From: DATARH01 sp035550515
Lineage (GTDB): Bacteria > Pseudomonadota > Alphaproteobacteria > ATCC43930 > CGMCC-115725
Length of the DNA stretch: 64,000 bases
Direction: 5' to 3'
Assembly (NCBI GenBank): GCA_035550515.1
Contig: DASZOZ010000010.1
Span: 1 to 64,000 of the forward strand
In this document: in pieces, positions 1-9,330 of the stretch
How the letters are laid out: every line of letters begins with the position of its first letter
Position numbering within the stretch: position 1 is the stretch's first letter
Notes under the pieces: generated by a model
Seen by the model: the letters and a program-made list of their open reading frames with translations, nothing else
Database searches by the model: none
Told to the model about the DNA's origin: nothing
Made by a program: the position numbers and the translations under genes

Positions 1-1
1 G

Positions 2-2014
2 CAACCGCTGCCGCGCCCGTCGATCGACACCGGCATGGGCCTGGAGCGCATCGCCGCGGTGCTGCAGGGCCGGCACGACAATTACGACATCGACCTGTTC
101 CGCGCGCTGATCCAGGCCTCGGCCGACGCCTCGGGGGTCGCTGCCGACGGGCCGCATGCGGTGTCGCACCGGGTCATCGCCGACCATTTGCGGGCGTCGT
201 CCTTCCTGATCGCCGATGGCGTGCTGCCTGCGAAGGAGGGCAGGGGGTACGTGCTGCGCCGCATCATGCGGCGGGCGATGCGCCACGCGCACATGCTCGG
301 CTGCAAGGAGCCGCTGATGTGGCGGCTGGTGCCGACGCTGACCACGCAGATGGGCGCCGCGTTCCCCGAGTTGATCCGCGCCCGGCCGCTGATCACCGAG
401 ACGCTGCGTTTCGAGGAAACCAACTTCAAGCAGACCCTCGAACGCGGTCTGCGTCTGCTCGACGAGGAGGAGGCGAAGCTGCGCTCCGGCCAGGATTTCC
501 CCGGCGAGGTGGCGTTCCGGCTCTACGACACCTACGGCTTCCCGCTCGACCTGACCGAGGATGTGCTGCGCGGCCGCGGCCGCAAGGTGGCGATCGACGG
601 CTTTGATGCCGCGATGGAACGGCAGCGCGCGGAGGCCCGCCGCAGCTGGGTCGGCTCGGGTGAGGCGGCAACCGGTGCGGCGTGGTTCGCGTTGCGCGAG
701 GAACTCGGCGCGACCGAGTTTCTCGGCTATGAGACCGAGAATGCCGAGGGCGTGGTGCTCGCCCTGCTGAAGGGCGGCGGGCGCGTGGACGAGGCCGCGG
801 CCGGCGATGAGGTGGCGGTCATCGTCAACCAGACGCCGTTCTACGGCGAGTCGGGCGGCCAGGTGGGCGATACCGGGGTCATGTTCTCCGCCCAGGGCGG
901 CGAGGTGACGGTGCGCGACACGAGCCGCGAGGCGGGCGACCTGTTCGTCCATCACGGCATCGTGGCGCATGGCACGCTCAAGGTCGGCGATGCGGTCGAG
1001 CTGCACGTCGATCACGAGCGGCGGCGCCGGCTGCGCGCCAACCACTCGGTCACGCATCTGCTGCACCAGGCGCTGCGGCACCGGCTGGGCGAGCACGTCA
1101 CGCAAAAGGGCTCGCTTGTCGCGCCCGACCGGCTGCGCTTCGATTTCAGCCATCCGCGGCCGGTCAGCCACGAGGACCTTGCGGTGATCGAGGCCGAGGT
1201 CAATGACCGCATCCGCGGCAACACCGAGGTGACGACCCGGCTCCTCAGCCCGGAAACGGCGATCGAGGAGGGCGCGATGGCGCTCTTTGGCGAGAAATAC
1301 GGCGAGGAGGTGCGCGTCGTCGCGATGGGCGGCGGCGCCGATGAAGGCCGCCCCTATTCGGTCGAGCTGTGCGGCGGCACGCATGTCGCCCGCACCGGCG
1401 ATATCGGCTTGTTCAAGACGGTCGGGGAGAGTTCGGTGGCCTCGGGCGTGCGCCGCATCGAGGCGCTGACCGGCGCGGCAGCCGAGAGTTACCTGGCGGC
1501 GGAGGAAGACCTGTTGCGCCAGGCGGCGGGTGCGTTGCGCACCAGTCCGGCCGAGCTGCCCGCGCGCGTCGCGACCCTGATGGAGGAGCGGCGCCGGCTC
1601 GAGCGCGAGCTGGCCGACGCCCGCCGCGCCTTGGCGAGCGCCGGCGGCGGGCAGACGGCAGCGCCGGCGGCGGCAAAGATCGGCGACGTCGCGTTCGACG
1701 GCCGCGTCGTCGACGACGTGCCGGGGCGGGAGCTGCGTTCGCTGGCCGACGACCTGAAGCGGCGGATCGGCTCCGGCGTCGTCGCCGTGGTCTCCCGCGA
1801 TGACGGCAAGGCGGCCATCGTGGTCGGCGTCACCGACGACCTGACGGGCCGTTTCGACGCGGTGGGGCTGGTGCGCGCGGGCGCCGAAATCCTCGGCGGC
1901 AAGGGCGGCGGCGGCCGCGCCGACATGGCCCAGGCGGGCGGCCCGGATGCGCGGCGCGCCGAGGAGGCGCTCGAAGCGGTACGCCGGGCGCTCGCGATCC
2001 ACGCGAGTTCGTAA
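2..2014 (+). CDS. alaS: Alanine--tRNA ligase, 5'-truncated by window edge
   Basis: Charges tRNA-Ala with alanine in the cytoplasm and clears misacylated product. The reading frame is open from base 2, so the true start lies upstream and most of the N-terminal aminoacylation core is missing. Visible parts in order are the end of the catalytic domain (SIDTGMGLERI), the editing domain with its metal ligands (HSVTHLLH, then CGGTHVARTGDIG) and the C-terminal DHHA1/C-Ala region ending in a Gly-rich GKGGGGRADMAQAGG segment. A complete AlaRS is about 880 residues and about 670 are present. The identification is secure. The next gene on the same strand follows after about 170 bases and is functionally unrelated. 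Confidence 0.97.
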   Translation, partial: QPLPRPSIDTGMGLERIAAVLQGRHDNYDIDLFRALIQASADASGVAADGPHAVSHRVIADHLRASSFLIADGVLPAKEGRGYVLRRIMRRAMRHAHMLGCKEPLMWRLVPTLTTQMGAAFPELIRARPLITETLRFEETNFKQTLERGLRLLDEEEAKLRSGQDFPGEVAFRLYDTYGFPLDLTEDVLRGRGRKVAIDGFDAAMERQRAEARRSWVGSGEAATGAAWFALREELGATEFLGYETENAEGVVLALLKGGGRVDEAAAGDEVAVIVNQTPFYGESGGQVGDTGVMFSAQGGEVTVRDTSREAGDLFVHHGIVAHGTLKVGDAVELHVDHERRRRLRANHSVTHLLHQALRHRLGEHVTQKGSLVAPDRLRFDFSHPRPVSHEDLAVIEAEVNDRIRGNTEVTTRLLSPETAIEEGAMALFGEKYGEEVRVVAMGGGADEGRPYSVELCGGTHVARTGDIGLFKTVGESSVASGVRRIEALTGAAAESYLAAEEDLLRQAAGALRTSPAELPARVATLMEERRRLERELADARRALASAGGGQTAAPAAAKIGDVAFDGRVVDDVPGRELRSLADDLKRRIGSGVVAVVSRDDGKAAIVVGVTDDLTGRFDAVGLVRAGAEILGGKGGGGRADMAQAGGPDARRAEEALEAVRRALAIHASS

Positions 2015-2186
2015 CGCCGCGATTCGCCTGCCGTTCCGCCGTCGATCGCCGGTGCCGCACCGCAACTCCTTGATGCGACGGCATCCTTTTCTCCGGCGAT
2101 AGACGCTGCGGCGGGCGCGGCCGATAGTCGGACGGGCGTCGGTGGAACTGTCGCCGGGGAGCGACGCGGGGACGAGCAATCGGGGG

Positions 2187-3035
2187 ATGACTCGACTTCG
2201 GCACACAACGGCCCTCGCTCTCGTCCTCGGCTTGGCAGTGTTGACCGGCTGCGAGACCACCTCGTCGACGCAGCTCGACCCGTTGGCGGTCAACGGGCGC
2301 ACCGGCAACGCGCCGGAGGTCGGCTATGCCGGCGTCATGCATATCGCCGCCGCGTCGCGCGCCGCCGGCGATTACGGCAACGCGGTCAGCCTCTACCGCC
2401 ACGCGGCGTCGCTCGAGGCATCGAACCCCGAACCGCTGGTCGCGCTGGGCGACACGCTGCTCGACATGGGCAATCCCGATGATGCCATCGTCAATTACAA
2501 CGCCGCGCTCAAGCTCAACCCGCACGAGCCGAACGCGTTGCGCGGGCTGGCCAAATCGTATCTGAAGACCGGGCGGCCCGAGCTGTCCGCGAACCCGCTC
2601 GCCACCGCCTATGTCGACACGCCGAACGACCCCAAGATGCTGATGCTGATCGGCGTCGCCGACGACTTTATCGGCCAGCACGACCATGCGCAGAACCGCT
2701 ATCGCCAGGGTTTGCGGATCGCGCCGACCGACCGGTCGATAACCCTCAACCTGGCGCTGTCGCTGGCGCTGAGCGAGAAATTCGATCAGGCGATCGACGT
2801 GCTGCGCCCGCTCGCGCTGGCGCCGAACGCGACACCGCAGGAGCGCCAGACGCTGGCCTTGATTTACGGGCTGAAGGGCGACCAGAAAATGGCGCGCGAA
2901 CTGGCCCGCCGCGATCTCGACGCCGCGGCGGCGGACCATAACCTCGCATTCTACGACACGCTCCGCCGGCTGCCGCCCGACGCCCGCAGCCGCGCCATCC
3001 TCTCCGCCAGCGCCGCGCCCAAGCCGCAATCGTAG
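2187..3035 (+). CDS. tadD: Tad pilus assembly TPR lipoprotein TadD
   Basis: Probable TadD, the tetratricopeptide lipoprotein needed for assembly of Flp/Tad pili. The ATG at 2187 is chosen because it opens directly on a lipoprotein signal (hydrophobic run ending LTGC), whereas the longer frame from 2142 adds 15 polar residues ahead of it. The 282-residue product has several TPR units, for example around GDTLLDMGNPDDAIVNYNAA and the AQNRYRQGLRIAPTD segment. It ends 6 bases from the convergent stop of tadC, so it lies at the edge of the pilus locus but on the opposite strand from the main operon. The TPR/lipoprotein reading is firm; the TadD name rests on context. Confidence 0.85.
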   Translation: MTRLRHTTALALVLGLAVLTGCETTSSTQLDPLAVNGRTGNAPEVGYAGVMHIAAASRAAGDYGNAVSLYRHAASLEASNPEPLVALGDTLLDMGNPDDAIVNYNAALKLNPHEPNALRGLAKSYLKTGRPELSANPLATAYVDTPNDPKMLMLIGVADDFIGQHDHAQNRYRQGLRIAPTDRSITLNLALSLALSEKFDQAIDVLRPLALAPNATPQERQTLALIYGLKGDQKMARELARRDLDAAAADHNLAFYDTLRRLPPDARSRAILSASAAPKPQS

Positions 3036-3041
3036 GCCGGC

Positions 3042-4475
3042 CTATTGTGGCGGCGTAATCAGGATCGGGATGCGGGCGGCGACGACATAGGCGCTGTCGT
3101 CATGCGGCAGCGCGTAAAGCCGGATCTCGCTGTCTCCGGGCTCGCGGCCGCTGACCTGGACCTGCATCTGGGTGGCCGCGACGGGCTTGGCGTCGGCGAA
3201 GAACGTCGCCTCGTCGGCAACGGTGTCCGGCGTGTTGATCGGCACCAGGACCACCTGCAGCTTGTTCCAGTCGGTCAGCCGGTGCGCGTCCACGTCGACG
3301 AGGACCGGCTGGTCGGCCGGGGCGATCGAGCGCTCGGCGGTCAGCGTGGCCAGCGGGAGGTCCTTGATCGGCTTCAGGATCGGGCTGTCGTCGGCTTGCT
3401 TCTCGATGATTTTCGGTTGTTTGACGTCCTGGTTCTCGCCCGTGCCGTTGTCTTTATGGGTGACGACGGTCACCTGTTTCGGGCCGCCGGTGCCGGACTT
3501 GTCGAAGGTGTCGATGATGCCCAGCGCCGCCGGCCCCATCAGCACGATGAACAGGGTCGGCAGGATGAACACGATCATCGGCACGGTCATCAGTGCCGGC
3601 AGGCGCGCGGCCTTCTCCTCGGCCTTGAACATGCGTGCATCGCGATATTCGGTCGCCAGCACCCGCAGCGACTGGGCCAGCGGCGTCCCGAATTTCGCGG
3701 TCTGCATCAGCGTGTTGACGACCCCGCGGATCGAGTTCATGTCGGTGCGGGCGTTGAGGTTCTCAAAGGCGATGCGGCGGTCGGGCAGAAAGGTCAGCTC
3801 GGCCGAGGTGATCGCCAGCTCTTCGGCGAGGTCGGGGCAAGCCGATTGCAGCTCCCGTGACACCCGCACCAGCGTCGCATCGAGGCTCAATCCCGCCTCG
3901 GCGCAAATGATCATCAGGTCGAGGCAATCGGGCAGGCCCAGCTGCATGCGCTTCTGCCGCTTGGCGGTCAGGTTCTTGATGTAGATGCCGGGCGCGAAAA
4001 AGCCGAACACCGCCGCCCCGGCGGCGGCCAACATGCGCAAGTGTTCCGGCACCGGGAGGAGGTGCAGCGTGTAGTTGTCGAGCAGTTCGGCAAGGCCAAA
4101 GGCGAGCGGCAGACTGAGCCGCGCGAACAGGTAGCGGATCATCGCGTCGCGCGACCGCATCCCGGCCCGCGCCAGCATCAGGCGCGCCTCGGTGGCGTGG
4201 TGCGAGCGCAGCAGGTCGAGCCGCGTCACCAGCTCGTGGATGATGTTCGCCGGCGTCAGCTGGGTCCGCTGCCGGCGGGTCGACAGCGCCGCGGCGCGCA
4301 TCACCTCTTTTTTCTGGGCGATCTGCGCCAGCCGGCGCTCGAAGGATGTGTCGGCGCGCAGCCCGTGCCACACGGCCACGACCGCCGCCAGCACGGCAAA
4401 ACCGGCGGTCAGCGCGATGACGTCGCTAAAGCTCAGTCCAAAGGGCAGATACTCGTCGAGGGCGATCGTCGTCAT
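3042..4475 (-). CDS. tadC: Tad pilus inner-membrane platform protein TadC, with C-terminal extension
   Basis: Inner-membrane platform protein of the Tad secretion/pilus machine, a GspF/T2SSF-type protein that pairs with TadB. The ATG at 4475 overlaps the tadB stop by four bases (ATGA). An N-terminal membrane segment (ALTAGFAVLAAVVAV) is followed by two more, a T2SSF cytoplasmic domain (LPDCLDLMIICAEAGLSLD) and a C-terminal membrane segment (MIVFILPTLFIVLMGPAAL). TadC is normally about 320 residues; this one is 477. The extra roughly 150 residues follow the last membrane segment, begin with a polar linker and continue as a beta-rich region ending IPILITPPQ. Assignment to TadC is confident; the role of the extension is unknown. 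Confidence 0.9.
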   Translation of the reverse strand: MTTIALDEYLPFGLSFSDVIALTAGFAVLAAVVAVWHGLRADTSFERRLAQIAQKKEVMRAAALSTRRQRTQLTPANIIHELVTRLDLLRSHHATEARLMLARAGMRSRDAMIRYLFARLSLPLAFGLAELLDNYTLHLLPVPEHLRMLAAAGAAVFGFFAPGIYIKNLTAKRQKRMQLGLPDCLDLMIICAEAGLSLDATLVRVSRELQSACPDLAEELAITSAELTFLPDRRIAFENLNARTDMNSIRGVVNTLMQTAKFGTPLAQSLRVLATEYRDARMFKAEEKAARLPALMTVPMIVFILPTLFIVLMGPAALGIIDTFDKSGTGGPKQVTVVTHKDNGTGENQDVKQPKIIEKQADDSPILKPIKDLPLATLTAERSIAPADQPVLVDVDAHRLTDWNKLQVVLVPINTPDTVADEATFFADAKPVAATQMQVQVSGREPGDSEIRLYALPHDDSAYVVAARIPILITPPQ

Positions 4476-5461
4476 ATTTCGAACTTGGCCATCTTGACCA
4501 TGATGCCGATGCCGACGACCAGCATGCCGATGGCGAGCGCGATCAGCATCATGCCGCGCGGGTCGGCAAACAGCGTGCGGATGTAGCCGGGCGAGGTCAT
4601 GAACAGGATCCCGGTCACGACAAACGGCAGCGAACCGAGGATCATCGTGCTCGCACGCGCCTCGCTCGACATCGCGCGGACCTTCTGCTGCATCATCCGG
4701 CGGCGGCGCAGCAGGTCGGACAGGTTGGCCAGCGTCTCGCCCAAATTGCCGCCGGTCTCGCGCTGCACACCGAGGGCGATGATGAAAAAGCGAAACTCGG
4801 GCGCGTCGATGCGCTTGGCGATGTCCCACAGCAGGCTGTCGAGGTCGCGGCCCATTCGCATGCCGCTTTCGATCGTGCTGAACTCGGCGCCGACCGGGTC
4901 GCCGATCTCTTGCGCGGCACCGATGATCGCTTCGCTGATCGGCAAGCCCGAGCGCAGCGCGCGGACCATCAGGTCGATGGCGTCAGGGAAGAGGTGGAGA
5001 AAAGCCGAGACGCGCCGCTTGCCCATGACGCCGACCGTGCAATAGGGCAGGCCCACCCCGGCCGCCAGGCCGAACAGCAGCGCCGACATGAGCTGCAAGT
5101 GCAGAAACAGCCAGCAGACCGCCACCATGACGATGGCGAGCCCGGCCGTGACCACCGCGTACTGGCCGATCGTGATCGCGCGGCCGGTGCGTTGCAGCTT
5201 GGCGACGAGAAGATCGCGGCGCGGCACCCAGTTCTTGACCAGGCGATCCATGACCGGCGTCGCGCTTTCGCGCCGCGCCAGCGAGCGCGTCTCGGGGGCG
5301 TTGCCCAAATCGGCAAGCTTTTTGCCGCTCGATACCGTTTCCAGCCGGCGCCGATAGCGTCGGACGGCGCCGCCGCCGACTATCTCCGCGACCAGCAGGG
5401 TGCCGAGCCCGGCGACGGCGCCGAGCCCCAGCGACAGGATCATGGCCGGGTCCATCGACAC
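4472..5461 (-). CDS. tadB: Tad pilus inner-membrane platform protein TadB
   Basis: Partner of TadC in the inner-membrane platform for Flp pilus assembly. The 329-residue protein opens with a membrane segment (AMILSLGLGAVAGLGTLL), has a second hydrophobic pair near residues 105-150, then the T2SSF domain with the usual signature (FPDAIDLMVRALRSGLPI) and a C-terminal membrane segment before KMAKFEI. It starts 2 bases from the cpaF stop and overlaps tadC by four bases, so translation is probably coupled along the operon. Length and topology are typical. Confidence 0.93.
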   Translation of the reverse strand: MSMDPAMILSLGLGAVAGLGTLLVAEIVGGGAVRRYRRRLETVSSGKKLADLGNAPETRSLARRESATPVMDRLVKNWVPRRDLLVAKLQRTGRAITIGQYAVVTAGLAIVMVAVCWLFLHLQLMSALLFGLAAGVGLPYCTVGVMGKRRVSAFLHLFPDAIDLMVRALRSGLPISEAIIGAAQEIGDPVGAEFSTIESGMRMGRDLDSLLWDIAKRIDAPEFRFFIIALGVQRETGGNLGETLANLSDLLRRRRMMQQKVRAMSSEARASTMILGSLPFVVTGILFMTSPGYIRTLFADPRGMMLIALAIGMLVVGIGIMVKMAKFEI

Positions 5462-5463
5462 GC

Positions 5464-7437
5464 TCAGATGGCCTCGAGCAGGGCGCGGTCGAGACCGAAA
5501 TACTCGGCCCGCGGCAGGAAAGCCGGGCGGATGCCGGTCGACTGGAACGTGCCGCGCAGCCGGCCCTCGCCGGTTTCCCCCTGGAACTGATAGGTGAACA
5601 GCTCCTGCGTGGTGATGATGTCGCCTTCCATCCCCACCACCTCGACGATGTGGGTGACGCGGCGGGCGCCGTCGCGCATACGGCTGACCTGGCAGATCAG
5701 GTTGATCGCCGAGGCGATCTGCGTGCGCATCGCCTTCGACGGCAGATTGACCGCGCCCATGCTGATCATGTTCTCCATGCGGGTCAGCGCCTCGCGCGGG
5801 TTGTTCGCGTGGATCGTCGACATCGAGCCGTCATGGCCGGTGTTCATCGCCTGCAGCATGTCGAGCGCTTCTTCGCCGCGGCACTCGCCGATGATGATGC
5901 GGTCGGGGCGCATACGCAGCGCGTTCTTCAACAGGTCGCGCATGGTGATCTCGCCGCTGCCTTCGAGGTTGGGCGGGCGGGTTTCCAGCCGTACGACATG
6001 CGGTTGCTGCAACTGCAGTTCCGCCGCGTCCTCGATCGTCACCGTGCGCTCGGCCGGGTCGATCATGCGCGACATGGCGTTGAGCAATGTCGTTTTGCCC
6101 GAGCCCGTACCGCCCGAGATCAGGATGTTGAGCCGGCAGCGCGAAGCGATCTTCAGCACCGTCGCCATGGCGGTGGAGATGCTGCCGTTCTGCGCCATGA
6201 TGTCGAGCGTGATGGTCTTCTTGGCGAATTTGCGGATCGAGATCGACGGGCCGTCAAGGGCGAGCGGCGGGATGATGATGTTGACGCGGCTGCCGTCTTC
6301 GAGGCGCGCATCGACCAGCGGCTTGGCCTCGTCGATCCGGCGGCCGATGCGCGAGACGATCTTGGTCGCGACGTTCATGACGTGCTGGTCGTCGCGGAAC
6401 TGAACGTCCGCGAGTTCGAGCTTGCCGCGCCGTTCGACGTAGACCTGCTTGGCGCCGTTGACCATGATGTCGGTGATGGTCTCGTCCGACATCAGCGGTT
6501 CGAGCGGGCCGAGGCCGAGCATGTCGGCGATCAGCGATTCGACGAGCTCGCGCTGCTCGGCGAAGTTGAGCTGGATCTTGGTCTCGGCGAGCAGCTCCTT
6601 GACCCAGCCCGTGAGCTGCGCCTCGAAAGCCGGGCGCGGCATCTCGGCCGCGGCGGCGACATCCATGTGCTCCAGCACCAGCGGCTGAATTTGCGCCTTC
6701 GCCGCTTCGACCAGCGCACGGTGCGGCTGCCGGCGGTTGCTGAGCGTCTCGGGGTCGGGCGTGCCGGGATTGAGCAGCTCCTGGAGGATTTGCGTGACGA
6801 GGTCGCGCCGTGCGAGCGGATCGGCGTTGATAGCGTTGCGGACGAAATGCGCCTGCACTGCGGCGTCCACCAGCTTCGCCAGCTCGCCGCGGCTCAACAG
6901 GCTGCGCCGCTCGGGGCGAATTTCGCCGGTCAGCCGGGCGGTGACCTGAGCCCGCGCCGCCTGGAGCTGTCCTTCGAGCGACCCGTCGGCGGCGGACCCG
7001 GCGGGCGCGTTGGGCAGCGGCCGCGACGCCATGTCGGGCGGCGGCGGTGCGGGCGAGGATACGACAGGCGCCGGCGCGGCGGGCCTCACGGTTGGCGGCG
7101 AGAGTGCGGCCGGCGGGTCCGCGGCTGCCGGCTCGGCCCGGGCGACGATTTGCGCCGGCTCCCGCCGCGGCGCCAGTATCGGCTCGGCCGGCGGTGGGGC
7201 AGCGCGCGGCGCGTTGTGCTCGGCGGTGCCGTTCAGGGCGGCAAGCGAGGGCGCCGGGCTTGGCTCCGGCGCGGCGTCGCGCGTGGCAAGACCGCGCGGC
7301 GGTTCCGGCTTTTGTGCCGGCTCTTGCGGTTCAGGTCGAGCCGGCTCGGCCGGCTGGCCGAAGCGGCGCCGCGTCAGACCGGCGATCCGGCCGTCGAGAT
7401 CGGGTTCCGCAGCAGGCTTACGAAACAGAGTTACCAT
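5464..7437 (-). CDS. cpaF: Tad pilus assembly ATPase CpaF/TadA
   Basis: Hexameric secretion ATPase powering Flp pilus assembly on the cytoplasmic face of TadB/TadC. The T2SSE-type core begins near residue 180. The Walker A box is SGGTGSGKTT at residues 441-450, followed by TVTIEDAAELQL and the Walker B/His region RPDRIIIGECRGEEALDMLQ. At 657 residues it is longer than most CpaF proteins (about 450-500) because residues 25-150 form a low-complexity Pro/Ala-rich leader. The start overlaps the cpaE stop by seven bases. Function is certain from the core; the leader is probably disordered and may tether a partner. Confidence 0.96.
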   Translation of the reverse strand: MVTLFRKPAAEPDLDGRIAGLTRRRFGQPAEPARPEPQEPAQKPEPPRGLATRDAAPEPSPAPSLAALNGTAEHNAPRAAPPPAEPILAPRREPAQIVARAEPAAADPPAALSPPTVRPAAPAPVVSSPAPPPPDMASRPLPNAPAGSAADGSLEGQLQAARAQVTARLTGEIRPERRSLLSRGELAKLVDAAVQAHFVRNAINADPLARRDLVTQILQELLNPGTPDPETLSNRRQPHRALVEAAKAQIQPLVLEHMDVAAAAEMPRPAFEAQLTGWVKELLAETKIQLNFAEQRELVESLIADMLGLGPLEPLMSDETITDIMVNGAKQVYVERRGKLELADVQFRDDQHVMNVATKIVSRIGRRIDEAKPLVDARLEDGSRVNIIIPPLALDGPSISIRKFAKKTITLDIMAQNGSISTAMATVLKIASRCRLNILISGGTGSGKTTLLNAMSRMIDPAERTVTIEDAAELQLQQPHVVRLETRPPNLEGSGEITMRDLLKNALRMRPDRIIIGECRGEEALDMLQAMNTGHDGSMSTIHANNPREALTRMENMISMGAVNLPSKAMRTQIASAINLICQVSRMRDGARRVTHIVEVVGMEGDIITTQELFTYQFQGETGEGRLRGTFQSTGIRPAFLPRAEYFGLDRALLEAI

Positions 7438-8630
7438 GGGAGTGCAAACCGCCGTTTCTTGGCTTCGGCCGGGGGAGCGCCGGCGAACTTGCCGACCAGT
7501 TGCTGGATTTCCTTGGAATAGGCGCTGCGCGGAGCGGCCAGGGGCACCGGCTGTCCGGCATTCGCCGCGGCGCCGGCCGCCTTGGGGTCGTAGGACAGCG
7601 TCGCGTCGATCGACTTGCCGACCGCCTTCTCGAACTCGCTTTTGCCGACGGTGGCCCGGTCGCCATGCGCACCGCTATCGACGAGGAACAGGCGGGTCTG
7701 GGGCGCCTGCTCGCGCAGCAGCGTCTGCATCCGGATCGTGTCGCGCAGACCGGCGAGGCTGCGCTCGCAGACCAGGATCGCGCGGCCGGCGGTGCTGAGC
7801 ACGACGCGATGGATCGGCGTCACGAAACGCGGCATGTCGAGGAGCACCCAGGCGAACTTCCGCCGCAGCTCGTAGAGCAGCACATCGATCGCGCCGGTAT
7901 CGATGACTTGCGGGTCGGCCAGCGCCGCTTCGGCGGCGAGGATCCGCAGATTTTCGCTGACCTTGATCATCGCCCGCTCGATGAACAGGCTGTCGACGCG
8001 CGACGGCTGCTCCAGCGCCTCGCACAAGCCGTTGCCGGGGTCGCTGTCGAGCTTGAGCGCCACCGTGCCGTAATGCAGGTCGAGATCGACCAGCGCACAG
8101 CGTTCCTTGCGCTCTTCGGCAATGGTCCAGGCGCAGGAGACCGCGGCGGTCGTCGTGCCGACCCCGCCGCGGCTGCCGAGGAACGCGACGACTTGGCCGA
8201 GCCCGCCGCCGCCACCGCCGCCGCCGTTCTTTTCGAAGATCGCGGTGAGCTGCTCGCGACCCGGCGGCTTGACCAGGTAGTCCGTGGCGCCGGCGGCGAT
8301 CATGTCGCGGTACAGCCCGACATCGTTGACCGTGCCGAGCGCGACGATCTTGAGGTCCGCGCCGCCGACGGCGCGGGCCGCGCTCAGCTCGGAGATCGGC
8401 GCCGGGGCCTCGCTCAGATCCATGACGAGGACGCGCGGGGTCGCGCCCTCATGGACGCGGCGCAAGGCCGCGTCGAGCGTCGGTTCGAACGCCAGCTCGT
8501 CGTCGAGCTGCAATTCGCGGATGACGCCTTGAATGCGATCGAGTGTCGCCTGGTCGTGGACGATCGCGATCACGCCGGCCCGTTCGGGCTTGCGCGCGGT
8601 CGCGGTCGAACGTTCGACGGCTGCTGCCAT
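7431..8630 (-). CDS. cpaE: Pilus localisation ATPase CpaE/TadZ
   Basis: MinD/ParA-family ATPase that positions the Tad pilus apparatus. Residues 1-130 form a receiver-like N-terminal domain (LVMDLSEAPAPISEL), as in TadZ proteins. The deviant Walker A FLGSRGGVGTTT follows near residue 150, with the VDLDLHYG switch region after it. A poly-Gly stretch (GGGGGGGLG) just before the ATPase domain acts as a linker. It sits between cpaD and cpaF and overlaps cpaF. Length of 399 residues is normal. Confidence 0.93.
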   Translation of the reverse strand: MAAAVERSTATARKPERAGVIAIVHDQATLDRIQGVIRELQLDDELAFEPTLDAALRRVHEGATPRVLVMDLSEAPAPISELSAARAVGGADLKIVALGTVNDVGLYRDMIAAGATDYLVKPPGREQLTAIFEKNGGGGGGGGLGQVVAFLGSRGGVGTTTAAVSCAWTIAEERKERCALVDLDLHYGTVALKLDSDPGNGLCEALEQPSRVDSLFIERAMIKVSENLRILAAEAALADPQVIDTGAIDVLLYELRRKFAWVLLDMPRFVTPIHRVVLSTAGRAILVCERSLAGLRDTIRMQTLLREQAPQTRLFLVDSGAHGDRATVGKSEFEKAVGKSIDATLSYDPKAAGAAANAGQPVPLAAPRSAYSKEIQQLVGKFAGAPPAEAKKRRFALPW

Positions 8631-8632
8631 TC

Positions 8633-9316
8633 TTAACTCCCGCCGGTCGGTGAATTCGGGTTGGTGCCGGGGCCCTGCTGCGGCGTGCTCTGCGTCGCGA
8701 CCGGCAAATTCGTGTTCGCGTTCGGCAGCTGGACCTTGTCGTTGAGATAGCGGTTCACACCGGAAGCGGCCGGCTGCCCGGCGCTGCCGCCGACCGGCAA
8801 GCCGCTGGCGAGGTCGGTCGGGTGGGCGATCATCAGGCCGAGATTGGTCTCGCTCGCGCAGCCGAAATTGCTGCTCGGATGGTTGCCGAAATCCGCGTAG
8901 GACGGCTTGCTCCAGTTGGGGCAGGGCGGCAGCGTCACCAGCGTGCGGGTGATCGCCACCACGGCCGCGTTGGGCGGCGCGTCGCCATAGGCGGTGATCG
9001 GCACGATGCCGTAATCGAGCAGCGCGGTACCGACCGCGCCCGCGCGCGCCTTCGCCAGCGCCGGCGGTCCGGCGACCGCGACCGTGACGCGGTCGCGCGA
9101 GTCGATCCGGCCGGTCGCGGCAAGCTGCCGCAACCGCGCCGCCTCGCCGACCGGCAGCACCGCGCTGCCGGGAGCGAAGTGGAGATCGACCTGTGATGTC
9201 GCGCTGTCGAGCTTGAGGCGCTTTGGCGCTTCCGCGGCGGTATAGGTCGTCACCGGCGCGCAGGCGCCGACGAGAATTGTCAGCGCCACGGCGAGGAAGG
9301 AATGCTTCCGGTTCAT
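8633..9316 (-). CDS. cpaD: Pilus biogenesis lipoprotein CpaD
   Basis: Outer-membrane-associated lipoprotein of the Tad machine, thought to help secretin assembly. The ATG at 9316 gives MNRKHSF followed by a lipobox ending LVGAC; the longer open frame upstream is antisense noise over cpaC. The 227-residue product contains the CpaD signature region with paired Cys (LPPCPNWSKP, then SSNFGCASETNLGLMIAHP) and ends in a Gln/Pro/Asn-rich tail. It lies two bases from cpaE and 14 bases from cpaC. Confidence 0.92.
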   Translation of the reverse strand: MNRKHSFLAVALTILVGACAPVTTYTAAEAPKRLKLDSATSQVDLHFAPGSAVLPVGEAARLRQLAATGRIDSRDRVTVAVAGPPALAKARAGAVGTALLDYGIVPITAYGDAPPNAAVVAITRTLVTLPPCPNWSKPSYADFGNHPSSNFGCASETNLGLMIAHPTDLASGLPVGGSAGQPAASGVNRYLNDKVQLPNANTNLPVATQSTPQQGPGTNPNSPTGGS

Positions 9317-9330
9317 TGCTGCTGCCCCCG

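Noticed and set aside
5650..7521. Long plus-strand frame opposite cpaF and cpaE
   Set aside because: It is antisense to proteins with clear motifs and encodes only Arg/His/Asp-rich noise typical of GC-rich shadows.
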